A stretch of 64,000 bases of DNA from Riptortus pedestris (taxonomy: Eukaryota > Arthropoda > Insecta > Hemiptera > Alydidae): NCBI GenBank assembly GCA_019009955.1, contig CM032232.1, positions 71,427,501 to 71,491,500 on the forward strand. Reading direction: 5' to 3'. Below are positions 1 to 13,468 of the stretch, piece by piece (positions within the stretch are counted from its first letter, which is position 1; the number at the start of each line of letters is the position of its first letter). The notes under the pieces were generated by a model. It worked only from the letters and a program-made list of their open reading frames with translations, was not told the DNA's origin and did not search any database. The position numbers were made by a program, and so were the translations under genes.

Positions 1-75
1 AAGGGTTATTTACAGGTTACCACCTTTTTCTAGCCAGGGTGGGACTATGGATTTTATTTAATGAACTCAAATATT
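1..75 (-). mobile_element. SINE fragment (family A)
   Basis: Reverse-oriented tail of the tRNA-derived SINE: TACAGGTTACCACC then TTCTAGCCAGGGTGGGACTA, ATTTTATTTAATGA. It is cut by the window edge. Confidence 0.75.
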
Positions 76-204
76 AAGCGAATAATTAGTTCTTCCTTGT
101 CTACGACCTTAAGTAAACCTCCACTATTACCAATCGAATTTTGTTTTAGAAATAGAGAGATTGTGGTAAGAATGTTCCACATTAGGAGTGTGTTAGGCCA
201 GCAA

Positions 205-250
205 GGGAGAAATCTGCTTAATTTACGCAGCCCCTGCGTGACAGAAAAAT
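205..250 (-). mobile_element. HINE-like repeat, 5'-terminal fragment
   Basis: GAAATCTGCTTAATTTACGC then AGCCCCTGCGTGACAGA: reverse-oriented 5' end only. Confidence 0.75.
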
Positions 251-800
251 GTGGCCGCTAAAATGACACATGTATAAATAGATGCATATACTCACATGCA
301 TCCGCTATGAGACAGGGCCAGAAGGCTCATTTGATATATGGTCTCAAAAAGCGCAAAATGTGTACTACCGAAATAGATTTCCATAAAGAAACTCTGCCAA
401 AACAAAGAGTACGCATAAAAATAAGGTAATATAAAAACCTTAGGTTAGGTCCAGAAAGTGATCTACCTGAGATAAGGATGGCTTCACCTCACAACATGGA
501 GGAGAAATAATGGATTAAATTTCATCCGAGGCTCTGTTTACTACAGAGCAGAACTTTCATTTAACTTTAAACTTTTGCTAATTTTTTTTTTCATTTATAA
601 GGCTCAAACTGGACCACCATCACGTAAACATATATTCACCTTTTAAACAAGCTTTCGAAGACTATAACTCAATTTTCTGTCGGAACAAGCACAACTGGTT
701 GCTACCAACAACCGATTTAGTAGAAAGTGTGTCTTGTCAAGTATGCTTATCCGCTGTTCCACTGAAGATGGAATACTTGCCTACAAAGGAATGTTTAGAA

Positions 801-846
<46 letters not shown>

Positions 847-935
847 ATGGCGGGGATCCTAAGTGCACCACTTGTCTCCCACTAAAAACATCAGCCCTCC
901 CAACCATTGTTGAGCCAAGGATACGAATGATAATC
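251..935. other. unique AT-rich DNA plus (TA)n
   Basis: Nothing recognisable apart from the TA run at 801-844. Confidence 0.5.
801..844. repeat. (TA)n microsatellite
   Basis: About 22 TA repeats, about 95 bases outside a HINE-like copy. Confidence 0.95.
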
Positions 936-1613
936 TTTTAGAAAATTTCCCTTAAGGGATACGTTGGATTGAAAAACTATATAGAGCCAAATTTATTAAA
1001 CATTAAAAGTACTATAAATATTAGTATATACATTTACTCTCTATCTTTAATATTAACAGAGATATGCGCATCGTTAGTTTTCAGCCTTCAGCAAACCCCC
1101 ACTCCCACTCATGTCACATAAAAAATACTCTTTTATATAACGAACCTCTTAATTCGAAGCTGAAATACCAAATATTGTTTTCAAGGCATCTTTATTATAC
1201 GAGATACATGCACACGAGTTCAGTTGATCGCCCCCCTCCCCCCGGCTTAGTTCTTGGGTTATTAAAAGTTGAGCAATTGAGATAATGATTATTCTGATCC
1301 AATATAAATTACAGTACTAGTTATAGTAAATACATTTCAATAAAATGAATATTCAAATATATTTCAGTAATTGTTTTACTTTCTGGTTCAGGTGTGTGAG
1401 GTTGGCTCACCTGTTTGTTTACAATTCAGACTCCTTCCATTGGAAGTTTATTAAAATTAACTGAAATATTTCTCATTACCGTTTGTATTTATTATTCACT
1501 TTAATATTCACGTTGGTTTTAAGTGTTAGCAGTAGGTATATGTAGTTTTATCTATATTAAAAGTTCACGGGGGAAATCTGCTTAGTTTACGCAGCCCCTG
1601 CGAGACGGGCGTT
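936..1613 (-). mobile_element. HINE-like repeat, near-complete (long subtype)
   Basis: Starts with a damaged terminal palindrome ATTTCCCTTAAGGGAT. It passes through TTAACAGAGATATGCGCATC and TTCAGCCTTCAGC, and ends GGGGAAATCTGCTTAGTTTA with CGCAGCCCCTGCGAGACGG. Confidence 0.75.
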
Positions 1614-2380
1614 TTTGGTTTTTGAATTAGGGCTCGAAAGCATTTCGATGACCTGCTCCTTCAAACGTTTTGTCGCCACATGCTCTGAATCAAATGCTTC
1701 CAATAACGAATATCTTATATTCAAGATCAGGTAAACCATATGGTAATTAATGGCGATGGCGTGGGACTAGCTCTCAATACTTTTATAATAGATGCTAGAG
1801 AGTCATTTCTATTCTTAGCATTACCTGTAAGAATAATATTTAGCATAAAATAAAGGCCGCCTTTACTCGCCACCATTATAATGAGGGCATTGCATCACGG
1901 ACCTGATGCGTGCAAACTTTCAGCAACAATAACTGGAATATTAATCAACTCATTATACAAACTACTATATCCAGTATCAACAGTTATTCCCTACGACTAT
2001 TCAATTATCCTTGGGCGTAAGAAAGAATTCTCACGACCGTCCATTCCATAAACATTTACATTTTGTTCTTCTCAATGGGACATTTATTTATTTTACAAGG
2101 ACAATTTACTTTCTGCATGCATAAATGGTGAATACTCAATATGCATCGTCGTGCACAGTTTTAATATGCCTAGCAACTCATTAATCTTTGAATGTATTCC
2201 AATCACATTGGGTATCTGAGAGAAAATCATTGAACTTTATAGATCACTAGTTGTGAATACTCTCTCCACATATTGTGACTGTATTGTACTTCTTCCATCA
2301 CAATTAGTTGATAATAACATATCACACTTAGTTTCCTTTTTCTTGAATATAATATAATCACCAAAAAGGAGTACGTCTAG

Positions 2381-2591
2381 ATGAATAAAAAGTCTGACTA
2401 CTCAAATATACAGGGATCTATTGAATCATTTAATTACATATTTCATACAATTGAACCTCACAGTTTTACGTACTATGTTTTTGGAGAAGAAAGTCATTGT
2501 TTAAAAAACCAAAAACAACTTAATAGTGGATGTGAACAATTTTTTCCAAAATTATTGAAAAGCATTAATACTCTCCTTGCCAAGAATAACG
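2381..2591 (+). CDS. possible isolated coding exon, unrecognised
   Basis: ATG at 2381 directly after TCTAG opens about 70 codons ending at AATAACG|GTGAGTAA, a strong donor. The peptide is not low-complexity (for example FNYIFHTIEPHSFTYYVFGE and a Cys-containing stretch ending KSINTLLAKNNG). No domain is recognised and no partner exon was found; flanking DNA is HINE-like repeat 3' of it. It could equally be a chance frame. Confidence 0.25.
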
Positions 2592-2782
2592 GTGAGTAAT
2601 ACCCCACGACAGGAAAATAATTATACGCATATCTCTGTCCAGAAAAACATTTCCAGGATTGGATCCTAAAATCCGAATTTGTGGGGAACTATAATTCCAG
2701 GGTAACAGTTTCTTCGTATCTCTATCCCTATCTGTTATGAGTATTTATTATTTATTTATTTATCATCTCAGGAAACGTTTTG

Positions 2783-3509
2783 CCAAAGTTCGTTAATGGC
2801 TGAAATCCAACCAGTGGGAGGGGTGGGGGTTTAGAGAGGGAATTTCAAAAATTCAAAATATCTCCAATATTATGCGCCGGATAAAATAATTGTTTAGAAT
2901 AAATCTTATTTCAAATAAAATGTTCTATACATATTGTTATGTATTCTCTATATGGAACATTAACTGAGATATTTCTATATTTTAGTTTTGGTGATCAGTA
3001 AGCCCCTACTCTGTCGTATTAACAATGAGTTGTAATATCATGAACTACTTCATTCCAAGCTTAAATGCCAAATATAATTTTAAATGAACTTTTAATTTGT
3101 GAGATATATAAAAATGCGTTATGATGACAGCAACAGCAGTTTCGTTCTTCACTCGAAAATGTATATTTCATCTATACCATACTCGATATTTCGGCCAGAA
3201 CTAAAGATCATAATTTATTTTGGTGGGGATCGGACCTAGAATAGTGGAGTTTAGAGGTGGGGGAGATTCGAAAATTCATCATAATATGCCCGTTATTATG
3301 AGTAGTATAGTAAAATGTAGAAACAATTTTTTCGTAACTCGAGTATTAAATCAGTTATTCGAACTTCAGTACCTCCATCCATTCCTTTTAATCATTGGTT
3401 TTTACGTATAAATAGGGAATATGCGGTGAGATGAAATCACACTTGGGCAGTGTTATACCAGCGCGTGCTTAGTAAAATCTGCTTAGTTACGCAGCCCCTG
3501 CGTGACGGA
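2783..3509 (-). mobile_element. HINE-like repeat, two overlapping or nested copies
   Basis: GGCTGAAATCCAACCAGTGG begins one copy at 2792. A second start-like segment, GATCGGACCTAGAATAGTGG, lies at 3226, and the terminus AAAATCTGCTTAGTTACGCA with GCCCCTGCGTGACGGACC ends at 3509. Confidence 0.65.
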
Positions 3510-5334
3510 CCATTACTCAAGATATACCTCTACAATATCCTTCAAGGAAGGCACCCTAAATGCGCTAATTATTCCCTACTTTTTGCAAATACATTAAATA
3601 TTATGGTTAATTTTTGTAGAATTGATTAAATCCTAATGACACGGAGACATGAAATATCAAGAGGACTATGCAATTTATATGAACCCCATTCCCGGTGCAT
3701 TCATTCTTCACATAGACATAAATCATGAACGGGGGAATCTGCTGATGCTAGCGTGACAGTCAAGAGAATATATGATTGGCAGCCCTGTTTGTATGACATT
3801 TATCAAGGCCATCATAGTGTTATTTTAACCCATAAAAATCAATCGTTATATCGATTACAGATTCTCAAGGATCATGTATGGGCATATCTTTCAAAGTTTT
3901 ATAATCTCTATATAATGGGTCACTAAGAAACTTTTTCATTTATTAGCTTCACCTTAAAATGCTATGCAGTTTATACTGATTTATTCCTAAAACTAATCCA
4001 GAATTTAATGAGAGTAAATTAAGTTCATGCTTAAATAATTGACTGGGTATAACAATACCTTGAATTTCAAAATGCATAAGGGATATATTTATTTATATTC
4101 TAGGAGCATATAGGATATATTTTGAATTGTAGTGAAATTGAATGAAAGTACTGTTTCTGGTAATCACTAAATTAATATTTTATTTGAATTGTTAATAATG
4201 GAGGGGTAAAAAGAAATAGCATTTCGATTCAATTTTGTTCCAATTCAATATATAGCTCATCCTTTTAATAATTATAAATACTTTCATTATTAATAAGTTT
4301 TATCCGTCCAATTAGTTTTATTTTTAGTTACAAAAATGGTGTTAATTGTAAATAAATAAGATCACTTAATACTTCAATAACTTATCTTAAACAAATGTTG
4401 TCAGTAATTTAGTGTAGTGACAGGAATGGGAATTTCCATTCAACACACTCTCAATTAGGACTGTCTATATATAATAAATTATTACAATGATAATGGATTT
4501 TAATTATTTATTTTTAATTATGTTATAGGTGATTATATTTACTACGGCATTATCAAGTATTGTACTACATTATTCTGAATAGCTGTCAACATTGCATTAG
4601 TGTGCCGACCGTTTTTATTCTATAACTGTCTTTGGAACAGCTCTAGAATCAATAAAAAAATTAATAATAAAATTTCATGTACATACTCAGTAAGTAGGTC
4701 AGCACCGCAGTAAGGGATAGTACACATATTTTAGTTAGCTGTCGGTTCTTAAATGTCTATTGAAGATTTTAGCTGATAACAAAAAATCTAAAATCAGTTA
4801 ATCTCAGCTTATCATATCAGCAAATCTTGTAACTGCTAATGGAAATTGAAAAATTCTGCATATCATATAGCATTGAACTACAATTTCATAAGGGGTTTAA
4901 TAATTAATGAAATGATTTTGTACTTTTTTTTTTAAATTTAGTTAAAAAGTGAGTTACAGACTTACAAGGCACGTCTGGAATGAATTCACCAATTAAAACA
5001 AGTGGATTATATAAAAATGTTACTGTTCCTCAACTCATTTGACTGCTATCCAATACTATTTTTTCCTTAAGTGTGTGTACGGTGTACGGAGGCGTAAGTG
5101 GGTGCTTAATGGAGCTATGGACTATGGAGAAATCATTTTCTAACATAACTTTCACTGGAATATATATTTAAAAATAAAATTTTATCCCACAAAATTATTA
5201 CTACTAAACCCCCACAGGCATACGAGTACAGATCAATGGGAGGCCTTGAGATGAAATATATCAAAGCCAGAAACGGATGCAATTGAAAATACATTGTATG
5301 TGTGTGAGTGTGTGTGTGTGTGTTAACTTATTAT
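3510..5334. other. AT-rich DNA without a visible gene
   Basis: No open frame above about 60 codons and no named repeat, except a degenerate HINE-like end at 3731-3760 (GGGGGAATCTGCTGATGC). Confidence 0.5.
5294..5322. repeat. (TG)n microsatellite
   Basis: TG-rich run with interruptions. Confidence 0.85.
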
Positions 5335-6081
5335 TGCTGTGGTGCTTACCCATCTCATATTCGGTCTTCCTCGTCCACTAATACATTGTCTTACTTGTCA
5401 CATGTATTCAATGCGTGTCACTTCTTGCCACATGTCCCGTTACCTCCACCAAGAGGGGAGTTCAATATCGCCGTCCTATTTTAGGCATATTATAGCTCAG
5501 AAAAATGAGTGCCCAAGCCGTTCAATATTTGCATCGCATTCAATAAGTGATTCATAAACACTTGTGAATCGAGAGAGAGATAAGAAAGCATGTTTCTATG
5601 GTCGATGTCAGTAACTAGTCGGAATTAGAGATATCGTAGCTCTAAAGTATTCTAAACTTTCTACTTTTGGGAACTGATATGTGCTCTTTATTTAGTCTGG
5701 TCGTGGTTTACTTGCTTACCTAAATCTTTTGCAACTGATTTCAAAGAACGGAATAGAAACTTAATGTCCCCTTGTTTCCAAAATCAGCTATATCGTATGC
5801 ATATATGAAGAATTTATACACCTTTCCTACATGCACGTCTTTCGCCTTGCGAGAAGCATGTGCTACCCTTGCCAATGCTAGGTTCAACAGCTTGAGAGAG
5901 TAGCTGACAGGATGTCGAATACTTCAGTGATCTCACTTTGGACGAACACTGATAAACCCCCTTGGCAGCGAACAAAGTTTCTTAGGAAGTGTAAGTTCCA
6001 TAATCTTTTTCCAAAGGTTCTATCAACTAAATCATATGGTGTCTTACAGTCAATAAATAGGGCGTGTACATCTTGCTCCAC
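5335..6081 (-). pseudogene. decayed non-LTR retrotransposon (reverse transcriptase remnant)
   Basis: On the - strand, reading from 6081 down, HALFIDCKTPYDLVDRTF matches the A-box of non-LTR reverse transcriptases (usual form FIDFKKAYDSVDR). After a frameshift, LFNLALARVAHASRKAK and YAYDIADFG correspond to the block before, and including, the FADDI catalytic box, with the second Asp pair damaged. Farther down, near 5460-5345, GHVARSDT and SGRGRPNMRWV resemble the C-terminal GHI-R / GR-RPKLRW end of such elements. Several stops and frameshifts show that it is dead. The clade is uncertain. Confidence 0.7.
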
Positions 6082-6091
6082 CTCCTAAAAC

Positions 6092-6092
6092 T

Positions 6093-6127
<35 letters not shown>
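6092..6127. repeat. (CA)n microsatellite
   Basis: About 17 CA repeats next to the decayed LINE. Confidence 0.95.
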
Positions 6128-6129
<2 letters not shown>

Positions 6130-8480
6130 GTCACTGATCGAAATAAGATACTTAGCAAACAATATTAGACTTGCATTGCCTAGAAAAAAACGAATTTAAA
6201 ATATACAAATTTCAGTTTTAATTATATTCAATACTATTGTATATTTGGGAAGGCAGAGCTCATGCCAATGACGTAGTCTCTGATATTACCACACGTATGA
6301 ACTCCAAATGATGAATTCATCATGCCCTGCTTATGATAGTAGAACCCACATCAACACCATCCCTAAGCACAACCTGTTGGTCGTGAACCAAGGTTTACAT
6401 CAGATTTCAAGGACTACCAAAATTACGATTCGGAACCCCAATTTAATAAATCCAATTTCCTCTTTATGCTTATGAAAGAAAGAATGACATATGTTTAATA
6501 TTAATATACTTGTCCAACTATCGTGTATATTATATGGTCTCCGGAGGTATCTCTCTAACATTAATGACAATCAATTTGTAATTCTTATTTGCCATAAGTG
6601 TTTCTTTGTTGCCGTCTGGAGCATGTACTCTTACAGTGCCTCGTAATCTGGAATTAACAGTGAGGAATTATTAATTAATATACAAAAATTTGATATCAAG
6701 TTGATAACAATTTTACTTCTTGAAGCAGTTAATGAAAACCAAAATAATTTGATAACAAAAGCCTATAATGACCCTAAAGCCTTTTACCATCGAAGAACTA
6801 GAGCAATAGTTTCACTTTTCAAAACGTTCTCGTGTAGTACCCTTCAAAACCATATGAATCCAATAAGGGGAATGTGGTTAATTTAAAAATATACCTCAGA
6901 AAAGTTCATAAGATAAACGGTAGGTTGAATGGAAGTGTCGTATTCTGCAAAAGTGAATATTACTCATGGAGTAATAAATTCTCATTGGGTGGGAAGCATC
7001 AACCACCTTAAAGCTCGTTAAAGGCTGACTGAAATCAGTGATCAGCCGAGGACGAAAATATTTAGCTGCAAGCATTAATTAGAATTTAGAGAGTGAAATA
7101 TCACCCCTTGAGTTTTTACAGTAGCCAATTATAAGTTGGGGTAAACAATCGCTGATAAGGAGTAACCTCCCTAGACGAACCTAGATAAGCCGGTAGAAGA
7201 GGTGTAGACTCCAAGCCGTTGTTGACATTGCCAACCTTAGTAAACAATCTAGCCTAGCTTCTAGGCCAACTATTATGATGAAGGTGGGGGAAGAGGATCA
7301 CCCTTCCTAGTGCATCACTGTAATAGCTTCGAGGGAGTCGAGAAGCAATTTAATTAATAGCCACACCCTGCAAGCTCCAGCCACCCTCAACCACTCCACT
7401 ACTGACATCCTACAGTGCAAAAAATAGGCCAAGTATTGCATGAATATTAAATAAAAATGGGCATATTACTAATATTTCAAACGATACTTAATGTTTTATT
7501 AATATTACCATTGTAAAAAAGGAAGTAGAGTCATTCTCGTGAACTTAATAAATGTGTGCTGTGGTCCCCCATGACTAATGCCTTCTGCAATTATAGCATA
7601 GCTACACTGATATATCATTATCATAAGTCAACATTGGTCAAATCAAAATTCTCCAGGATCATCTCATTCCTCGCTACTGAATTCCGACAAAAGGCCACTC
7701 GCAGGCTTTGGGAAGGTGTACTATACCCTTGTAATTACCGTAGCATAACATATAAGTGTATTCCTCCTTTTTATATATAAGAGCAACACTCACTTCCACC
7801 ATTCAGCTGATATTTTTTTTATTTTAACCATATGCCATAAAACTGCCACCCTAATAATGACATTTACTCAAACATCACCAAGTCTCAGGGGATTTCGTTA
7901 GGCACTGGGGCTTTTGCCGTTTATCGGAAATATGACAATTCACTCGATCTTCGAATCCAACAGTTGCTTGGGCGTGCTCAATAGAATCATCACCGTGCTG
8001 CTCCATTCGATGAGACGCTAAAAACCCGATATGACATCATCTCTGGCCTCAGATCTGCATGCCACAAACAAACAGGGGTACAGTCCGATAGCTTAAACTT
8101 ATTTTTTCATCTCACCCATTTCAGGCGAGGACCTTCCGCATTACTGCCGTTGTGACCTGCAATATTAGTCACCATTCTATGAAATTAGACTAGCCGAGTC
8201 TCCTTCTTCATTTATCTGTCCCATCCCTCAGACCCCGCCAGGATATCCGTGACTTTAAATTTAGAATCTTTATTTGTACTATTTAAGAAATAAAAAGAAA
8301 AAAAACTAGATCGAAAAAAAAATGTTCAAATTGATAGCAAACAGTCCTAATAATACCTGGACATCATGCCGCCGCCTAAACTATGTAGATGTGAAGCAGG
8401 GTCTTATCTTCTTCTTTTACTGTATTTCAAATTCTGCTTCGTTAGCTCCCTTTATTAACTGTTTCCAATAATTCATTATT
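6130..8480. other. no recognised gene; possible old transposon DNA at 7000-8270
   Basis: Short frames only (6701-6886, 7556-7780). More balanced composition at 7000-7400 and 7860-8270 (for example CCTCAGACCCCGCCAGGATA) suggests old mobile DNA. No domain is recognised. Confidence 0.35.
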
Positions 8481-8484
8481 ACTA

Positions 8485-8712
8485 TTAAATAACGTCCACT
8501 TTTTGCTACTTCGCTAATCGGGACGAGTTGTCTACTGGTTACTGTACTTTTCTAGCCAGGGTAGGGCTAAGGATTTTCTTTAATGAGTTCGTCACTAAAT
8601 AAATTCCTATTACCCAAGCGGCTATAGAACTCGCCGTTACAAGTTCACCATGTGAGATTAAGGCCAACGAAATGGGGATCTTTAGTTTATAATAATATCT
8701 TACCTCAACACC
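8485..8712 (-). mobile_element. SINE copy (family A)
   Basis: - strand: CTTAATCTCACATGGTGAAC, a damaged box B region, then ATAGGAATTTATTTAGTGAC, CCCTACCCTGGCTAGAAAAG and a GTGGACGTTATTTAA end. The end opposite the tail shares GGGGATCTTTAGTTT with the copy at 16400, so the element extends beyond the tRNA-like part. Confidence 0.8.
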
Positions 8713-9431
8713 AAAGTATAATATAATGACATGGTATGCCAACGGTAATGCCACTTTGAATGAAGAGGTCCTCGTCAAGTAAATTATTTTCATTATATGT
8801 ATGTGTATTCATAAATATGTTTATGAATGTTTTCCGCGCAGATACACAATTATAGTGAATAATAACAAAATTATTATTCCTCTTGGAATGCAGACCAAAG
8901 TAAGTTTCATGTTTAACAGTCACTATTAATGTGCGACACTAGTTCATGGTGTGTTAGTTAGTTCCATAGCCGGAACCCCAGGGGTCAAGAATGTTTGTTG
9001 TTCCATAAATGTTGAGGGTGCACCAGAGTAGTGTTCTGTTATCAGTTCATGTTTCGCCACAGGCTGTTTGTATGTGAGATGAACGTGTATATCAGGGCTC
9101 TCGCTTATCTGTCTCTTTCGTTCCAATGCTAGTTCGTAAATGACGTTGGAAATGTTCCGCTGCAGCTATTCATCTCCGATAGTGAGCAGTTCACGTTATT
9201 CCCTTATACTTTAAAGCCTCTAATGCAGATTTATAAGCGAAATATGATGCATCTAATTCATATGGTAATCGTGACTAGTAGTCCGTTCTAAAATTCGGGA
9301 TTATTATAAAATATATTACCTTTTAAATTATATTTATTTCAAATCAAATACCAACTTATCGTTTCGTCGTTTAACCATTGAATTACTTACTATCATCAAA
9401 CCTTTTTCTTTCTTTATATATATATATATCA

Positions 9432-10049
9432 AATATATAAAATTTCCATGTCACAATGTTAGTTACCGTACTCCTCCAAAACGGCTTTACCGATTTTTAC
9501 CAAATTTTATATGCGTATTCAGTAGGTCTGAGAATCGGCTACTATCTATTTTTCATACCCCTAATTGATAAGGGTTGTTCACCCTTAACATTTTTTTTTT
9601 AATTTTTGAACGAAATTATTTGTTTTTATTTTTTTATAATGTGGCATTAAAAAATACATACAACCCTAAATTTTTACTGTTTTATCACCAATCCCTATTT
9701 TTTTATAGCCATTTTAGTAATTTAATCATTATCATCCCGCTCGATAACTGATCAATTATAGTGTTTTTAACTGTACTTAAAACCTAAAATCATTGTTTGT
9801 TAGTGTTACTGTCGTAATTAATATGTGATATGTAATTTTAAGAAATAAACTATAATAACTTAAAAATAATATTATTTGGCGTTTGTTATTTTTATATTCC
9901 CTTATCGTTCATAGCGCTCCATGCCTATTTCACGCATATACCACATACTTACACACTTATAATAAGTAAGTTAATTTTTGTCTACACTAGAATTTATCTA
10001 GAAACTAGAAATAATTTATAAGGCAAAACAACGTTTGCCGGGTTATCTA

Positions 10050-10050
<1 letters not shown>
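9432..10050 (+). mobile_element. non-autonomous Helitron (deletion derivative)
   Basis: It starts in AATATATAAAATTTCCATG inside a TA run. It shares a long left part (TCACAATGTTAGTTACCGTA...) and right part with the copy at 50992-51852. The 3' end has a hairpin GGCAAA/TTTGCC (10022-10027, 10034-10039) and, 11 bases later, the terminus CTAG at 10047-10050 followed by T, the standard Helitron 3' layout. It lacks the helicase segment present in the second copy. Immediately after CTAG runs (TA)n, so it inserted into a TA tract. Confidence 0.78.

Positions 10051-10098
<48 letters not shown>
10050..10098. repeat. (TA)n following the Helitron 3' end
   Basis: TA run directly abutting the CTAG terminus; with the TA run at 9414-9429 it is the split target tract. 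Confidence 0.95.
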
Positions 10099-10105
<7 letters not shown>

Positions 10106-11079
10106 TAATAGGGATTCATTTAAATTATAAAATTTACTAAAGAAGCTTTTTGAAAGAAGAACAATAAAAGATACTCTATAAAATCGATTTTAGCCGACGC
10201 AACAATACGTGTGATAAACTAGAGAGCAGTAATTCCGTGCAGTTATTCAATTCTTAAAATATTCCTTATTTTGTGATCTCGAATCACATAGGGCATAAAT
10301 TTATTTTGTCAATCAATCAATTCTCAGTACGTTTTTGGCTCGATGTTTCAAATATTTACTCTATTTTCATATCTGCAAGGTGTTATACAAAAATGTTACT
10401 CTGCACAATACGGGTATTATCCCTTGTAGTGTGTAATACCGTGCAGTGTAACGCATAATAAAATATGATATATAAAACGGCTAAAACTGGGTTTATAATA
10501 TAAAACAATTGAAAAAATGACAACTTAAGAATTTATTTACAACTCCTAAATGGAAATTAGACAACTTATTAAATATCTTGCTAAAACCAAACATTTTACA
10601 TAATCTAAATTAATGGATTTCTATGAATCACTTAAAGTAATGAGATCTGCCCATTTGCACTTGCAATGCATAATAACCACAAATATTAAAACATAGCAGA
10701 ATATAGTCGGATGACAATGTAATGTTACTCAGAAATCGTGGATATTATGTTACGACATTTTTGCGGAAAATGAGAGACTAAAAGTACAAACCACATTTGC
10801 TGAATTGCGAAAGAGTACCATTTAATTAAACAATCTGAATGTCGGGAGGGGGACACCCCAATTAGAACTTGGCATCAAAGAAATACCTTCATACACGATT
10901 AGGCAAATACACACGTGATGTCGTAACTTAAATTAATCATTGCTTCTCTGTTAATGGAACCCTACAACATGCCATTGCTACAGTTCATATTACATTGCCG
11001 ATAAAAATCAATGAATTAACCAATTGATTTAATCAGTCAGTCTAGCCTGGTGCGATTGCAAAATGCAAGTAATAAATAA

Positions 11080-11417
11080 AAGTCCGTCACGCAGGGGCTG
11101 CGTAAACTAAGCAGATTTCTCACGTGAAGTTTTACAAAATGCAAATATCTCGGTTAATATTCAAGATACAGAATAAATGTATAGAACAATATTTATAGTA
11201 ACTTTAATTTGCAATAAGATTGATTTTATACAATTTTCGATCCGACGCATAATAACGGAGATATTTCGAATTTTCCGAAAATCCCGCCTTTAAACCTCCC
11301 CTCCCACTGGTCCGATTTCAGCCATTAACGAACTTGATCTTCCTTTTTACATAAAACGATTAAATTCCGAGTTTGGTAACGATCAAACAAAAATTACGAC
11401 CGCTAGAGCGTTAACAG

Positions 11418-11485
<68 letters not shown>

Positions 11486-11551
11486 TTTTCGAAACTCACG
11501 TCATGAGTACGACCTCAATAGCTGATTTCCCTTAAGGGAAATCTGCTAAAA
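11080..11551 (+). mobile_element. HINE-like repeat, complete short subtype
   Basis: Starts AAAGTCCGTCACGCAGGGGC, then AAGCAGATTTC, TATCTCGGTTAATATTCAAG, TTTTCGATCCGACGC, GCGACCGCTAGAGCGTTAAC, and (TA)n at 11422-11480. It ends in the perfect 20-nt palindrome GATTTCCCTTAAGGGAAATC (11524-11543) and TGCTAAAA. Non-coding. Confidence 0.85.
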
Positions 11552-12202
11552 GTGCAACAGAACTGGATAGAATACCAGTCCTTACATGTGTTTCATTTAT
11601 ACATTATACAATAAAGTCTGTTATGTTGTTATGCGGATGCGGCATAAAACTAAGCACATTTTGCATGTGCTGTTATGATAATTGGAAATGACACATTACT
11701 CTTTTAATCTATATTTCTACCGTAGTAAGAATAAATTTTCATTGGACATAAAATATATAAGGACGATGTTAATACACTTGGTAAACGTGCACGTGTCTTG
11801 GGTTGGACCTCTAGGTAGAAAATAGAAATTTATTGAGGATCAAACTTACTATATAAAGTGCCTAGGCCTGACTAACAAGTAATGGATAGATAACCCACCC
11901 CGATTTGGCGTATGAGCATAATTTGTTCTAAAAATACGTCCTATAGAATTGACACTAATGCTAATATCGTATAGTAGAATATGAATGTGAATAATACCCA
12001 TAATTAGTCCAATATTCTGTTCTTTCATACTGAATGGTCACTCCTCTAGCACCGAACTCCATACTTACCATTTCAAACCTAAATGGGAGAACACCAATTT
12101 CCAGGCCTCGGTACTTCAAGACTAGATAAAGCGAGATTTTCAAAGCTTTGGGCCATTTTGATGGTCATTAATTAAAAAAATAAATTTCTCGGTTCCATAA
12201 TC

Positions 12203-12697
<495 letters not shown>

Positions 12698-13137
12698 AAA
12701 AGTCCGTCACGCAGGGGGTGCGTAACCTAAGCAGATTTCCCACGTAAGGTTTTACAATAGAGAAATTTCACAGAGCTGAGCAGTTACTGAATCGGCCGAA
12801 CTAACTTTTGGCGGGAAAGCCACTTCTTCCGTTAGCCGGCCAGATTTAATAAAAATGCAAATATCTCAGTTAATATTCAAGATAGAGAATAAATGTATAT
12901 AACGATATTTACAGTAAATTCAATTTGTAATAAGATTGATTCTGTACAATTTTTCGATCCGACGTATAGTAACGGAGATATTTCGAATTTTCAAAAATCC
13001 TCCCATCTAAACCCCCCCCCCTCTCATTTGTCCTATTTCAGCCGTTAACGAACTTGATCTTTCTTTTTACATAAAATGACTAAATATCGAGTTTGGAAAG
13101 GACCAAACAAAAAATGCGACCGCTAGAGCGGTAACAG

Positions 13138-13199
<62 letters not shown>

Positions 13200-13322
13200 T
13201 TTTGAACGGACCTCATTTTCGTCATCTACTAGGTAGGATCGATGGACATTTGAAGAAAAATTTCGAAAATTCCGTCATGAGTACAACCTCAATACCCCCC
13301 CCCTTAGGGGAAATCAGCTAAT
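12698..13322 (+). mobile_element. HINE-like repeat, full length
   Basis: AAAAGTCCGTCACGCAGGGG to CCCCCTTAGGGGAAATCAGC. It has (TA)n at 13143-13195 and, past it, TTTTGAACGGACCTCATTTT, TAGGTAGGATCGATGGACAT and ATGAGTACAACCTCAATA. The terminal palindrome is altered by a C run. Confidence 0.85.
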
Positions 13323-13325
13323 AAG

Positions 13326-13468
13326 CTGTAATATTATGAAGAACATTATTTGAAACATTGAATACCAAATATTGTTCTCATTGGACTTTCACTTTTTGAA
13401 ATAAATACAAATAAATGGCACACGTAGGAAATCTGCTAAGTTTACGCAGCCCTGCGTGACGGACTTTC
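13326..13468 (-). mobile_element. HINE-like repeat, 5' fragment
   Basis: Contains CCAAATATTGTTCTCATTGG, specific to the long subtype, and ends GGAAATCTGCTAAGTTTACG with CAGCCCTGCGTGACGGAC. Confidence 0.75.

Noticed and set aside
5339..5557. + strand 72-codon frame
   Set aside because: It is antisense to the C-terminal end of the decayed LINE at 5335-6081.
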